NCBI GenBank assembly: GCA_031278815.1
Contig: JAITJS010000123.1
Span: forward strand, 1-40,822
Source of the DNA: Treponema sp.
GTDB taxonomy: Bacteria; Spirochaetota; Spirochaetia; Treponematales; Breznakiellaceae
Direction of reading: 5' to 3'
DNA: 40,822 nucleotides
Both the position numbers and the translations under genes were made by a program. The notes under the pieces are model-generated. The model had not been told where the DNA came from. It ran no database searches and saw only the letters and a list, made by a program, of their open reading frames with translations. Of this stretch, positions 25,966 to 34,150 are shown piece after piece (position 1 is the first letter of the stretch; every line of letters begins with the position of its first letter).

Positions 25966-26939
25966 TTTTTTTATATTCTACCGTAGCGCTGGGATTAGGA
26001 TTCATGCTTGATTTAATTTTTGGCGACCCCCAGGGATTTCCGCATATAGTAAGGCTCTTTGGTTTTTTAATTTCGACTTTGGAGCGGCTTCTTTGGAATG
26101 AAAAGGGTAATAACCGGCTCAATGGCCTTGTTTTTACCCTTCTGGTGTTGTTCCTTTGTTCGGGAATTCCTTTTTTGCTGCTCTTTTTTGCATATAGGTT
26201 CCACCCGGTGCTTGGTTTCTTCACAGAGACCTTCTTTTGTTATCAATGTATCTCGGTAAAAGATCTACGTGTGGAAAGCGAAAGGGTTTATAACGCGCTC
26301 AAGGCAGGAGATTTAGAGGGCGCCCGTTTTGCAGTTTCGCGGATTGTAGGCCGGGATACGGAAAGGCTGGACGAGGCAGGAGTTACTCGAGCGACCGTAG
26401 AGACCGTGGCTGAAAATACTTCAGACGGCGTCGGAGCTCCACTTTTCTACATGGCTTTAGGCGGAGGTGCTGCCGCTTGTTTTTATAAAGCTGCCAACAC
26501 GATGGATTCGATGGTTGGCTACAAGAATAATCGGTATATTCATTTTGGTTGTGCTGCCGCCCGTCTCGATGATGTGCTCAACTTTTTACCCTCCCGCCTT
26601 TCTGCGCTGGCCATGATTGCCGCAGCCTTTATGGTTCGTTATGACGGTAAAGGGGCCTTCCGTATTTGGAGACGGGACAGGCGCAAACATCCAAGCCCTA
26701 ATGCCGCACAAACAGAAGCTGCCTGTGCCGGAGCTTTAGGTTTGCGGCTTTCAGGTCCCGCTTACTACCATGGGGTTTGTGAAGGCAAGCCTGAAATCGG
26801 CGATCCTATCCATAGAATAGAGGAGAAGGATATCAAAAGAAGCATCACCTTACTCTATGGGGTGGCTTTTATCATATTTATTTTGTTAATGGGGTTACGT
26901 TTATGCCTTTACATGGCGGCGACATATACCGGTTTATAA
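25962..26939 (+). CDS. cbiB: Adenosylcobinamide-phosphate synthase CbiB
   Basis: CbiB is an inner-membrane enzyme that attaches the (R)-1-amino-2-propanol phosphate arm to adenosylcobyric acid. The 325-residue protein has hydrophobic segments at both ends and in the middle, the N-terminal LGFMLDLIFGDPQGFPH and the family core AENTSDGVGAPLFYMALGGG, KAANTMDSMVGYKNNRY and FGCAAARLDDVLNFLP. It overlaps cbiA by four bases and cobD by 37 bases. Confidence 0.94.
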   Translation: MIFLYSTVALGLGFMLDLIFGDPQGFPHIVRLFGFLISTLERLLWNEKGNNRLNGLVFTLLVLFLCSGIPFLLLFFAYRFHPVLGFFTETFFCYQCISVKDLRVESERVYNALKAGDLEGARFAVSRIVGRDTERLDEAGVTRATVETVAENTSDGVGAPLFYMALGGGAAACFYKAANTMDSMVGYKNNRYIHFGCAAARLDDVLNFLPSRLSALAMIAAAFMVRYDGKGAFRIWRRDRRKHPSPNAAQTEAACAGALGLRLSGPAYYHGVCEGKPEIGDPIHRIEEKDIKRSITLLYGVAFIIFILLMGLRLCLYMAATYTGL

Positions 26940-27973
26940 GGTCCGGGGGGATACAACTTGATTTTTCTGTAAATACCAATCCCCTGGGAATTCCTGATAC
27001 GGTTTTAGCAGCGCTTAAAAAACAGGTTTCTGATTTTGCCCTTTATCCTGATCCCTACTGCCGTACGCTTCGAACAGCCCTTGCCGCTTATGAAGGCATA
27101 AGTGAAAACGATATACTGTGCGGTGCCGGAGCATCTGATTTGATTTATCGCATTTGTTTATCCTGCCGTCCCCGCCGAGTTCTCATCGGGAATCCAACAT
27201 TTTCAGACTACGCTCTTGCTTCACAACTTGCAGGAGCAGAAGTGGTATCATATAGGTTATCAGAACACAATAATTTTCGTCTAACTGATACTGTTCTTGA
27301 AAAGATTAGCAAAGATCGTACCAATAAAATCGATATGGTTTTTCTCTGTAATCCTAATAATCCCACAGGGGTTTTGGTTGATCCTGTTCTGCTGGCAGAA
27401 ATTGTGCAGGAGTGTGAAAAATTAGATATTTTACTTGTGGTGGATGAATGTTTTTTACCCTTTACCAAGGCAAATTCCCTTGTTTTATCAAAGATGCCTA
27501 AAAATCTTGCGGTTCTCAAAGCCTTTACCAAAACCTTTGCCTTGGCGGGATTGCGTTTTGGTTATCTTCTTTCATCTAATAGAGCTTTGCTTAACATGGC
27601 GGCCCGTGCGGGATCCTGCTGGAATGTTTCGGTCCCCGCACAGACTGCCGCCCTTGCCGCGTTGGACTGTAGGCATCACCTACAAAAGGCAAACAAGCTT
27701 ATTGAAATAGAGCGGTCTTTTCTTTCACAGGGTTTACGTGCTCTCGGTGTTACGGTCTTTGACAGTGATGTCAATTTCTTGTTGTTTAAGATTGACCCTG
27801 CTATTGCTTTATATGACGCCCTTGTGGGAAAAGGAATTTTGATTCGTTCTTGCGAAAATTTTCGCGGTTTAGACCGGCGATACTATCGTATTGGGGTAAA
27901 AAACCATGAAGACAATGAACGGCTGCTTGCTGCTATCCAGGAAGTAGTAAACAAGTTACAAGAGGTAACATGA
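26903..27973 (+). CDS. cobD: L-threonine-O-3-phosphate decarboxylase, PLP enzyme
   Basis: CobD makes the aminopropanol phosphate linker that CbiB uses. It is a fold type I PLP enzyme of 356 residues. The start HGGDIYRF followed by LDFSVNTNPLGIP is typical of CobD. FLCNPNNPTGVLV and the PLP lysine region KAFTKTFALAGLRFGYLL follow. The start at 26903 lies 37 bases inside cbiB; it is kept because the conserved HGGDIYR would otherwise be lost. It overlaps cbiP by four bases. Confidence 0.92.
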   Translation: MPLHGGDIYRFIRSGGIQLDFSVNTNPLGIPDTVLAALKKQVSDFALYPDPYCRTLRTALAAYEGISENDILCGAGASDLIYRICLSCRPRRVLIGNPTFSDYALASQLAGAEVVSYRLSEHNNFRLTDTVLEKISKDRTNKIDMVFLCNPNNPTGVLVDPVLLAEIVQECEKLDILLVVDECFLPFTKANSLVLSKMPKNLAVLKAFTKTFALAGLRFGYLLSSNRALLNMAARAGSCWNVSVPAQTAALAALDCRHHLQKANKLIEIERSFLSQGLRALGVTVFDSDVNFLLFKIDPAIALYDALVGKGILIRSCENFRGLDRRYYRIGVKNHEDNERLLAAIQEVVNKLQEVT

Positions 27974-29436
27974 AAGCAAAACCGCTTATGATTCAAGGTA
28001 CCATGTCTAATGTGGGAAAGAGTCTTTTAACCGCGGGGTTATGCCGGATCTTGTGGCAAGACGGTTATAAGGTAGCTCCTTTCAAGGCGCAGAATATGGC
28101 CCTGAATTCATGGGTTACTGAAGAGGGACTAGAAATGGGGCGAGCCCAAGTTGTACAAGCAGCAGCGTGCTGTATTAAACCGACGGTATTGATGAACCCG
28201 ATCTTGTTAAAACCCACAACCGATATGGGATCCCAGGTAATTGTAAAGGGTGAAGTTTACGGGAATATGGAAGCCGGGGAATACTTTGCCCAAAAAAAAC
28301 TGCACAGGGCAGTAGCTTTTGAAGCCTACGAAAAGTTGGCTGAAGAATATGAAATCATTCTGCTTGAAGGGGCTGGAAGTCCTGCAGAAATTAACTTGCG
28401 CAAAGATGATTTTGTAAATATGGGGCTTGCAGAACAAGTGCGTACGCCTGTACTCCTTGTAGGGGACATTGATCGAGGTGGCGTATTTGCCCAACTGTAC
28501 GGAACCTTGCTGCTCCTTTCTGAAGATGAGCGGGATTTGGTAAAAGGGCTTATCATCAATAAATTCCGCGGCAACCGAGACTTATTGCAAGAGGGTCTTT
28601 CGATGATCGAGGAGCGCAGCGCTAAACCGGTACTGGGGGTAGTGCCTATGCTTGATGTAGATATTGAAGATGAAGATAGTCTTTCGAATCGATTTACCCA
28701 TAAAAGACAGGATGCTACCCTTGATATTGCCGTGATCCGATTGCCTAAAATTGCTAATTTCACGGATTTTTACGCGCTGGAAGCTACTGAGGGCCTTAGT
28801 ATCCGGTATATAGATGACGTCCAGGATTTACAAAAACCGGATATGCTCGTTATACCGGGCACCAAAAATACCATTTCTGACCTTAAATGGCTTCGTGAAA
28901 GTGGTATGGAGGCTGCAATTCTCCAGTTAGCATCCAAGCATACTCCTGTCTTTGGTATTTGTGGCGGATACCAGATGCTTGGTAAAGAGGTTATTGACGG
29001 CGAGGGCGTAGAGCTTGCAGGCGGCGGCAGTATCGCCGGTTTAGGGCTTCTTTCTATGAGTACGGTATTTACGAGAGAAAAAAAACGTTCTTTGGTAACG
29101 GGTACGGTTTCTATATTCGGCAGTAACCAGGTGTATGTGGAAGGTTACGAAATACACATGGGACACAGTCAATTTTCTTGTAGCGAAGCAGATAAGGCTT
29201 TGTTTATCCAACAGGGCAATGTATACGGTACCTATCTACACGGTTTTTTTGATACTCATGAATGCCGAAAGGCATTGATTGCAATGCTCTGCAAAAACAA
29301 AGGAATTCCGATCCCGAAGAGTAATTTTTTTGATTTAAAGCAGTACCGGGAAGAGCAATTTAATAGGCTTGCCGTAGCGCTGAGAAGGCATCTGGATATG
29401 GATTTTATATACAAAATAGTAGCAGAGGGTGTATGA
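27970..29436 (+). CDS. cbiP: Cobyric acid synthase CbiP
   Basis: CbiP (CobQ) amidates side chains b, d, e and g. The 488-residue protein has the N-terminal P-loop-like GTMSNVGKSLLTAGLCRI, KAQNMALNSWVT, LVGDIDRGGVFAQLYGT and LIINKFRG segments. Its C-terminal amidotransferase domain has LVIPGTKNTISDL, the nucleophile in FGICGGYQMLG and the catalytic histidine in GTYLHGFFD. Length is normal for the family. ATGA overlaps occur at both ends. Confidence 0.95.
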   Translation: MKAKPLMIQGTMSNVGKSLLTAGLCRILWQDGYKVAPFKAQNMALNSWVTEEGLEMGRAQVVQAAACCIKPTVLMNPILLKPTTDMGSQVIVKGEVYGNMEAGEYFAQKKLHRAVAFEAYEKLAEEYEIILLEGAGSPAEINLRKDDFVNMGLAEQVRTPVLLVGDIDRGGVFAQLYGTLLLLSEDERDLVKGLIINKFRGNRDLLQEGLSMIEERSAKPVLGVVPMLDVDIEDEDSLSNRFTHKRQDATLDIAVIRLPKIANFTDFYALEATEGLSIRYIDDVQDLQKPDMLVIPGTKNTISDLKWLRESGMEAAILQLASKHTPVFGICGGYQMLGKEVIDGEGVELAGGGSIAGLGLLSMSTVFTREKKRSLVTGTVSIFGSNQVYVEGYEIHMGHSQFSCSEADKALFIQQGNVYGTYLHGFFDTHECRKALIAMLCKNKGIPIPKSNFFDLKQYREEQFNRLAVALRRHLDMDFIYKIVAEGV

Positions 29437-30098
29437 ATTGGCAAGTAGTAAAACCAGCAGAAATTGAAGCAAAAAGTTTTGAAATTATTGCGCATACATT
29501 ACAGAGGCAAAAATTTTCCGACTCTTTAAGGTCATTAAAAACGCACGGGGGTGTAGAAATTATGCCGCTGCTACTTCGTATTATTCATACCACCGCAGAC
29601 TTCAGCATGGTGAAAAATTTGTCTCTATCCTATGGTGCTATTACCCAGGGGATAGATTCCCTGCGTACTGGCGCTACGATTGTTACCGATACAGAAATGA
29701 TAAAAGCAGGCATAGATAAAACAAGGCTTGCGAGCTGGGGAGGCAGATGTGTCTGTTTTATGACAGACCCGGAAGTAGTGGAAAATGCGAAAAAAAACAA
29801 CACCACCCGCGCCTATGCAGCCATGGATAAGGCTGTTTCCCTCAGTAAACCGCTTATCTTTGCCATAGGAAACGCCCCAACCGCGCTGGGACATTTATGT
29901 GAATTAGTAAGCTGCAGGGCGGTTCAACCATCCCTCATAATCGGGGTCCCTGTGGGATTTGTAAATGTTATCGAATCTAAAGAAATGCTTGAAAGTACCG
30001 GCGTACCCTTTATCACCATACGAGGCAGAAAAGGGGGGAGTACTGTGGCCGTATCAATCTGTAATGCCCTGCTTCGTTTAGCAGCAGCAGGAGCATAA
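29433..30098 (+). CDS. cbiC: Cobalt-precorrin-8 methylmutase CbiC
   Basis: CbiC (CobH) moves a methyl group from C-11 to C-12 to give cobyrinic acid. The 221-residue protein has the family's catalytic-histidine region LLRIIHTTADFSMVKNL, GATIVTDTEMIKAGIDK and AIGNAPTALGHL, and ends in GRKGGSTVAVSICNALLRLA. In reaction order it acts before CbiA, although it is encoded near the end of the biosynthetic run. Confidence 0.94.
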   Translation: MNWQVVKPAEIEAKSFEIIAHTLQRQKFSDSLRSLKTHGGVEIMPLLLRIIHTTADFSMVKNLSLSYGAITQGIDSLRTGATIVTDTEMIKAGIDKTRLASWGGRCVCFMTDPEVVENAKKNNTTRAYAAMDKAVSLSKPLIFAIGNAPTALGHLCELVSCRAVQPSLIIGVPVGFVNVIESKEMLESTGVPFITIRGRKGGSTVAVSICNALLRLAAAGA

Positions 30099-31157
30099 AT
30101 GCAGATTCAGGAACGAGATGCAATCGGTGAACATACCGTAAAACACAGACGCTGTATCATCATCGCTATCACCTTGGCGGTCCTATTGGTGCTTGCCTTG
30201 ACCGTGACCCTTACCTTAGGGGCGGTAAAACTTTCTATTATAGAAATAGGTAGCATAATTGTAGGAAAATGCAGCGGAAGCCCCCAGCTCTATGCCGGTA
30301 TTCCCCAGGGCCTCGTAGCGGTAATATGGGAACTCCGGTTACCCCGTATTATAAGCGGTATGCTTTGCGGTGCAGGACTTGCGGTAAGCGGTGTCATTTT
30401 TCAAGCTATATTGCAAAATCCCCTTGCTGATCCCTACACCCTGGGGATATCCACTGGCGCGGCCTTTGGCGCTTCCTTTGCCATATTCCTCAGTGTCAGC
30501 ACCGGTATGGTCCTATCAGTGCCATTTTTTGCCTTGGCCTTTGCGGCGCTTACCTTGGTCCTAGTTTTGCTGATTGCTGCCCGTGGGGGTGGTATGGAAA
30601 GCGGAGCCCTTATTATGTCAGGAATTATCGTAAGCGCGATCTTATCCGCCGGTATCAGTTTTATGAAAATGCTATCCGGTGAAAATGTGGGGGCCATTGT
30701 TTTCTGGCTTATGGGCAGTCTCTCGGCAAGAACCTGGAGTGATACAGCGCTGCTTATGATGATAATCCCGCCGGCTAGTATAGGGGCGGCATTTTTCTCA
30801 GCCCATCTGAACATACTTGCCTTGGGCAGCCGGGACGCACAGGCTCTGGGCGTTCAGGTTAAACCCACTCGCTTTCTCTATCTATTACTGGCCGCAGGCA
30901 TCATTGCCGCTTGTGTATCGGTCTGCGGAATTATCGGCTTTGTAGGGCTCATTGTCCCCCACCTTCTGCGCATGTCTTGTACGGCGGATAACCGCGTGCT
31001 TATTCCGCTGTCTGCCCTGGCAGGGGGACTGTTACTGTGTATGGCCGATAACGGCGCTCGGCTTCTTGGAACCGGTGAAATCCCGGTAGGGGTCCTTACC
31101 ACTTTACTGGGGGGACCTTTCTTTATTTTTATTTTCATGAGTCGAAGGAACCGGTAA
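30099..31157 (+). CDS. btuC: FecCD-family ABC permease, probable corrinoid importer
   Basis: A 352-residue polytopic permease of the BtuC/FecCD family with about ten hydrophobic segments. Recognisable parts are LRLPRIISGMLCGAGLAVSG, the QNPLADPYTLGISTGAAFGA loop, FWLMGSLSARTWSD and the C-terminal GFVGLIVPHLLRM. It begins on the base after the cbiC stop. Its ATPase partner follows three bases later, and a BtuF-like binding protein is encoded 2 kb downstream under a second cobalamin riboswitch. The substrate is inferred from this context. Confidence 0.9.
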   Translation: MQIQERDAIGEHTVKHRRCIIIAITLAVLLVLALTVTLTLGAVKLSIIEIGSIIVGKCSGSPQLYAGIPQGLVAVIWELRLPRIISGMLCGAGLAVSGVIFQAILQNPLADPYTLGISTGAAFGASFAIFLSVSTGMVLSVPFFALAFAALTLVLVLLIAARGGGMESGALIMSGIIVSAILSAGISFMKMLSGENVGAIVFWLMGSLSARTWSDTALLMMIIPPASIGAAFFSAHLNILALGSRDAQALGVQVKPTRFLYLLLAAGIIAACVSVCGIIGFVGLIVPHLLRMSCTADNRVLIPLSALAGGLLLCMADNGARLLGTGEIPVGVLTTLLGGPFFIFIFMSRRNR

Positions 31158-31160
31158 GGG

Positions 31161-31973
31161 ATGAGCCTTGTATCCGTAGAAAAGGCGTCATTCGCTTATA
31201 AAAAAGGAGTCTGTGCCCTTAACAACATCAGTTTTACGGTTGAAACCGGTGAACATATAGCCTTAATCGGTCCCAATGGCAGCGGAAAAACAACCCTTTT
31301 TAATCTCCTTGCCGGTTTTACCCGGGCCAAAACCGGGAGCATCACCTTCGCCGGTGTGGATATACAGGCCTATAGCCCCCCTGAACTGGCGAAACACCTC
31401 GCCTTGGTACCGCAACGGGTCTACCTCAATTTCCCCTATACCTGCCTTGAGACCGTTTTAATGGGACTGCACCCCTATCACCGGCATATACAAACAGAAA
31501 GCGCTCAAGCGCTGCAAAGCGCCCAGACCCTTATGGAACAAACCGAGGTCTGGCATCTGGCCGCCCAATTCGTTACTGAAATTTCCGGCGGAGAATTGCA
31601 GCGGGTCCTGCTGGCCCGTGCACTGCTCCAAGTGCTCCCCCAGGGCTTGGCCAGTACAGATCCGCCGTGCCATCGGGTCCTGTTGCTGGATGAAGCCTTC
31701 AGTTCCTTAGATATTGCGGCCCGTATCACCATGATGAAACTCCTCAATACCTTACGGGCAGTGTACGGCCTTACCATAATCGGTATCCACCACGATATAC
31801 CTATAGCCTTTGGTTTTACCCAGCGTATTCTTGCCCTCAGTCACGGTTCCCTGGTGGCCGATGGCAAGCCCGAGGTGATAGGTACCGAGGCTTTCTTTGC
31901 CCAGGTCTTTTCGGTACATGTGGAAATAATACCTGGTAAAGGGTTCTTGTTTGTAGACACCCTCACCGCCTGA
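31161..31973 (+). CDS. btuD: ABC transporter ATPase, probable corrinoid importer
   Basis: A 270-residue ATPase with Walker A GPNGSGKTTLFNLL (near residue 37), Q-loop region LALVPQRVYLN, signature motif SGGELQR, Walker B VLLLDEAFSSLD and the switch histidine in IGIHHD. It belongs to the FecE/BtuD group. It is the last gene of the first cobalamin operon. A 7-base inverted repeat (GGCGTGG at 31974-31980 with CCACGCC at 32007-32013) follows the stop, but without a T-run. Confidence 0.9.
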   Translation: MSLVSVEKASFAYKKGVCALNNISFTVETGEHIALIGPNGSGKTTLFNLLAGFTRAKTGSITFAGVDIQAYSPPELAKHLALVPQRVYLNFPYTCLETVLMGLHPYHRHIQTESAQALQSAQTLMEQTEVWHLAAQFVTEISGGELQRVLLARALLQVLPQGLASTDPPCHRVLLLDEAFSSLDIAARITMMKLLNTLRAVYGLTIIGIHHDIPIAFGFTQRILALSHGSLVADGKPEVIGTEAFFAQVFSVHVEIIPGKGFLFVDTLTA

Positions 31974-32044
31974 GGCGTGGGAAGGAGCGGGCGCCATCTT
32001 TAGGAACCACGCCGCCCTCTCCCGGTCCCTTGCGGGGACTACCC

Positions 32045-32073
32045 TTGACAAGGCTTCTGAGTAATGCTATGTT
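32045..32073 (+). promoter_or_regulatory. Sigma-70-type promoter for cbiK-btuF
   Basis: TTGACA (32045-32050) and TATGTT (32068-32073) are 17 bases apart. Transcription would start near 32080, at the 5' edge of the second riboswitch, as with copy 1. Confidence 0.7.
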
Positions 32074-32079
32074 GTATCT

Positions 32080-32182
32080 AACAGTTTTGAATTTGGGGAA
32101 GTAGGGTGCAATTCCCTCGCAAGTGCGTTACCGTATAGCCGGGATACCAAGATCATATATCTGCGCATACCGGAGGATATGA
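32080..32182 (+). promoter_or_regulatory. Compact cobalamin riboswitch, copy 2
   Basis: From about 32086 to 32182 this leader is nearly the same as the one before the btuB-like gene: GGGGAAGTAGGGTGCAATTC, GTGCGTTACCGT and AGCCGGGATACC. It carries the same closing stem, TCATAT (32153-32158) with ATATGA (32177-32182), around GGAGG (32172-32176). The core has UGCG where copy 1 has GCGC, and either could pair with the loop UGCGCA. The first start codons lie directly after the hairpin, so ligand binding should block translation initiation. Confidence 0.8.
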
Positions 32183-32257
32183 ATGAATTTCTTAGGACTC
32201 TGCAACGTATTTTGCCCCCTGTCAATGCTGAAACTATTTCAGGAGGCAGAATTATGA
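32183..32257 (+). CDS. Possible 24-codon leader peptide ahead of cbiK
   Basis: The riboswitch ribosome site GGAGG (32172-32176) is six bases from an ATG at 32183. That ATG opens a 24-codon frame starting MNFLGLCNVF and ending in TGA at 32255-32257, which overlaps the cbiK ATG (ATGA). cbiK has its own AGGAGG inside this frame. Riboswitch-controlled translation of the short frame could thus be coupled to cbiK. The alternative is an in-frame ATG at 32179, only two bases from GGAGG, that would add 25 residues in front of the CbiK signal peptide. No peptide homology is claimed. Confidence 0.3.
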   Translation: MNFLGLCNVFCPLSMLKLFQEAEL

Positions 32258-33132
32258 ATAATCTGCAAAAAATAGGAGGGGCCCTCATGTTGCTTCTCCT
32301 GGTACTTTCCTTTTTGAATTGTCGCAGTGTGGCTACCCAGTCGGTGAACCCAGAGAAACCGGTCATTCTGGTGGTAAGCTTTGGTACCAGCTACAATGAG
32401 TCAAGACAAAAAACCATAGGCGCCATAGAGGAAGCGATTGCCCATGCGTATCCCGCCTATTCGGTACGCCGTGCTTTTACCAGTCAAATCGTCATCGATC
32501 ACATTTACCAGCGAGATGGAGAGAAAATTGATAATGTTACTGAAGGGATGAACCGTCTGGTAGCAGAGGGGGTGAAGGACGTTATCATACAGCCTACCCA
32601 TCTTATGCAGGGCATAGAAGAAAACGAAATGCTATCCCAGGTAAAGCCCTTTGAAAGCAAGTTCAGGAGTATCAAATATGGCAAGCCGGTCCTTGCTTCT
32701 GAGGCGGATTATACCGCCCTGGTTACCATACTCAAGGACGGGACCAAAGCCTATGATACCCCTGATACGGCTCTGGTGTTTATGGGCCATGGGACCGAAG
32801 CTGCGTCTAATGCGGATTATACCAAACTGATAGCGCTTTTTAGAGAAAAGGGGTTCTCCAATTATTTCATAGGCACGGTTGAGGCGAGCCCTTCATTAGA
32901 TGATGTGATAGACGAGCTTCAGGATGCAGGTCTTGAAAAGGTCATCCTCTTCCCCCTTATGATTGTAGCTGGGGATCATGCCAATAACGATATGGCCGGA
33001 GACGAAGAGGATTCATGGAAATCTATACTCACCGCTGCAGGCTTTTCGGTGCAAACCGTTCTTCGGGGGCTAGGGGAATATCCTGATTTACAAGCCCATA
33101 TCGTGCAGCACGTAGCTGATGCCATGCAATAA
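32254..33132 (+). CDS. cbiK: Exported, predicted lipoprotein form of anaerobic cobaltochelatase CbiK
   Basis: CbiK inserts cobalt into sirohydrochlorin at the start of the anaerobic route. From the ATG at 32254 (AGGAGG seven bases before) the product has 292 residues. Residues 1-23 are a signal sequence: a short basic start, the hydrophobic core GGALMLLLLVLSFLN, then Cys23, an acceptable spirochaete-type lipobox. The mature part is a normal CbiK: VVSFGTSYNESRQ, H179 in FMGHGT, GTVEASP and H242 in GDHANNDMAGDE. These correspond to the metal-handling histidines of the family. The enzyme would therefore sit in the periplasm, like the known periplasmic CbiK of Desulfovibrio. No cytoplasmic CbiK or CbiX is in the window. 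Confidence 0.88.
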   Translation: MNNLQKIGGALMLLLLVLSFLNCRSVATQSVNPEKPVILVVSFGTSYNESRQKTIGAIEEAIAHAYPAYSVRRAFTSQIVIDHIYQRDGEKIDNVTEGMNRLVAEGVKDVIIQPTHLMQGIEENEMLSQVKPFESKFRSIKYGKPVLASEADYTALVTILKDGTKAYDTPDTALVFMGHGTEAASNADYTKLIALFREKGFSNYFIGTVEASPSLDDVIDELQDAGLEKVILFPLMIVAGDHANNDMAGDEEDSWKSILTAAGFSVQTVLRGLGEYPDLQAHIVQHVADAMQ

Positions 33133-33206
33133 AGCATGCCCTAACCCCGGGGTACCGGTATTCCCCCCCTGGGGTTATGCTGCATCATGGAAAGGGTCCA
33201 ACCACT

Positions 33207-34148
33207 ATGGGAAGAATCCTTTGTATTATAGGGGCAAGCCTCTTACTGCTGGGTGCTTGTGTAAAACAAGGGCAAAAACAGGTACAAACCAGAGAGGGTA
33301 TTACTTTCATTGATGATGATGGAAATACCGTTACGATAGAGCAGCCCTTTCGTCGTATTATTGCATTGTATTCTGCCCATACGGAGAATCTTTTTTCAAT
33401 CGGGGCTGGGGACTTCGTCATAGGGGGGCATAAAACCTGTACATACCCGGCCCAAGCAGATGTACTGCCGAAATTCGATTACACCGGAGACCCTGAATAT
33501 ATCATTGCCGAGGCCCCAGACCTGGTACTCATCCGTCCCTTTATCCGGCGTTCCCACCCGGCGTACATTGCAGAGCTTGAAAAAGCGGGGATCTTGGTGG
33601 TTTCTTTATACCCTGACAGCATGGCAGACTTCGATGGTTATATACGCGTTCTGGCCCTCCTTACCGGTAAGGAAAAGGAAGCAAACGAAAAACTCCTCGC
33701 CTTTCATGATACCTTGCAGAGGCTGAGCACTCATACCGCGGGCGTAGAGAACAAACAAACCGTCTTTTTTGAGTCCACTGCGGCAGAAAACCGCACCGTA
33801 TCTGCAGCTTCTTTTCCTGCTTATGCTATTGAAATCGTCAACGCGAGTAATATAGCGGCCAACGCAGAACCAATAAGCAAAGGAAGTTCGATCGCCCTCT
33901 ATGGTACGGAAAAAATTCTGCAAAATGCCGACCGCATAGACGCCTACATTGTGCAACAAGGGGCCATGAATCGGGCAAAAACCATAGAAGATCTGCTTAA
34001 ACGGCCCGGTTTCAGTACGATAAAAGCCCTTCGGGAAAAGCGGGTTCTTTTTATAGATGAAAAACTGATTTCTTCTCCCACCTTTCGGTATATTGAAGGG
34101 GTTTCCCAAATCGCGGCCTTCCTGTACCCAGAGGTTTTTATCCCCTAG
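33207..34148 (+). CDS. btuF: BtuF-like periplasmic corrinoid-binding lipoprotein
   Basis: The binding-protein partner expected for the BtuCD-type importer. From the ATG at 33207 the product has 313 residues: a lipoprotein signal (MGRILCIIGASLLLLGAC) and then a class III periplasmic-binding fold with IEQPFRRIIALYSAHTENLF, DPEYIIAEAPDLVLIRP and a C-terminal YIEGVSQIAAFLYPEVF. An ATG at 33177 in the same frame would put ten residues before the signal, so the later start is preferred. It follows cbiK under riboswitch 2, separate from its transporter genes. Substrate is inferred from context; other metal-chelate ligands are possible. Confidence 0.82.
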   Translation: MGRILCIIGASLLLLGACVKQGQKQVQTREGITFIDDDGNTVTIEQPFRRIIALYSAHTENLFSIGAGDFVIGGHKTCTYPAQADVLPKFDYTGDPEYIIAEAPDLVLIRPFIRRSHPAYIAELEKAGILVVSLYPDSMADFDGYIRVLALLTGKEKEANEKLLAFHDTLQRLSTHTAGVENKQTVFFESTAAENRTVSAASFPAYAIEIVNASNIAANAEPISKGSSIALYGTEKILQNADRIDAYIVQQGAMNRAKTIEDLLKRPGFSTIKALREKRVLFIDEKLISSPTFRYIEGVSQIAAFLYPEVFIP

Positions 34149-34150
34149 CG

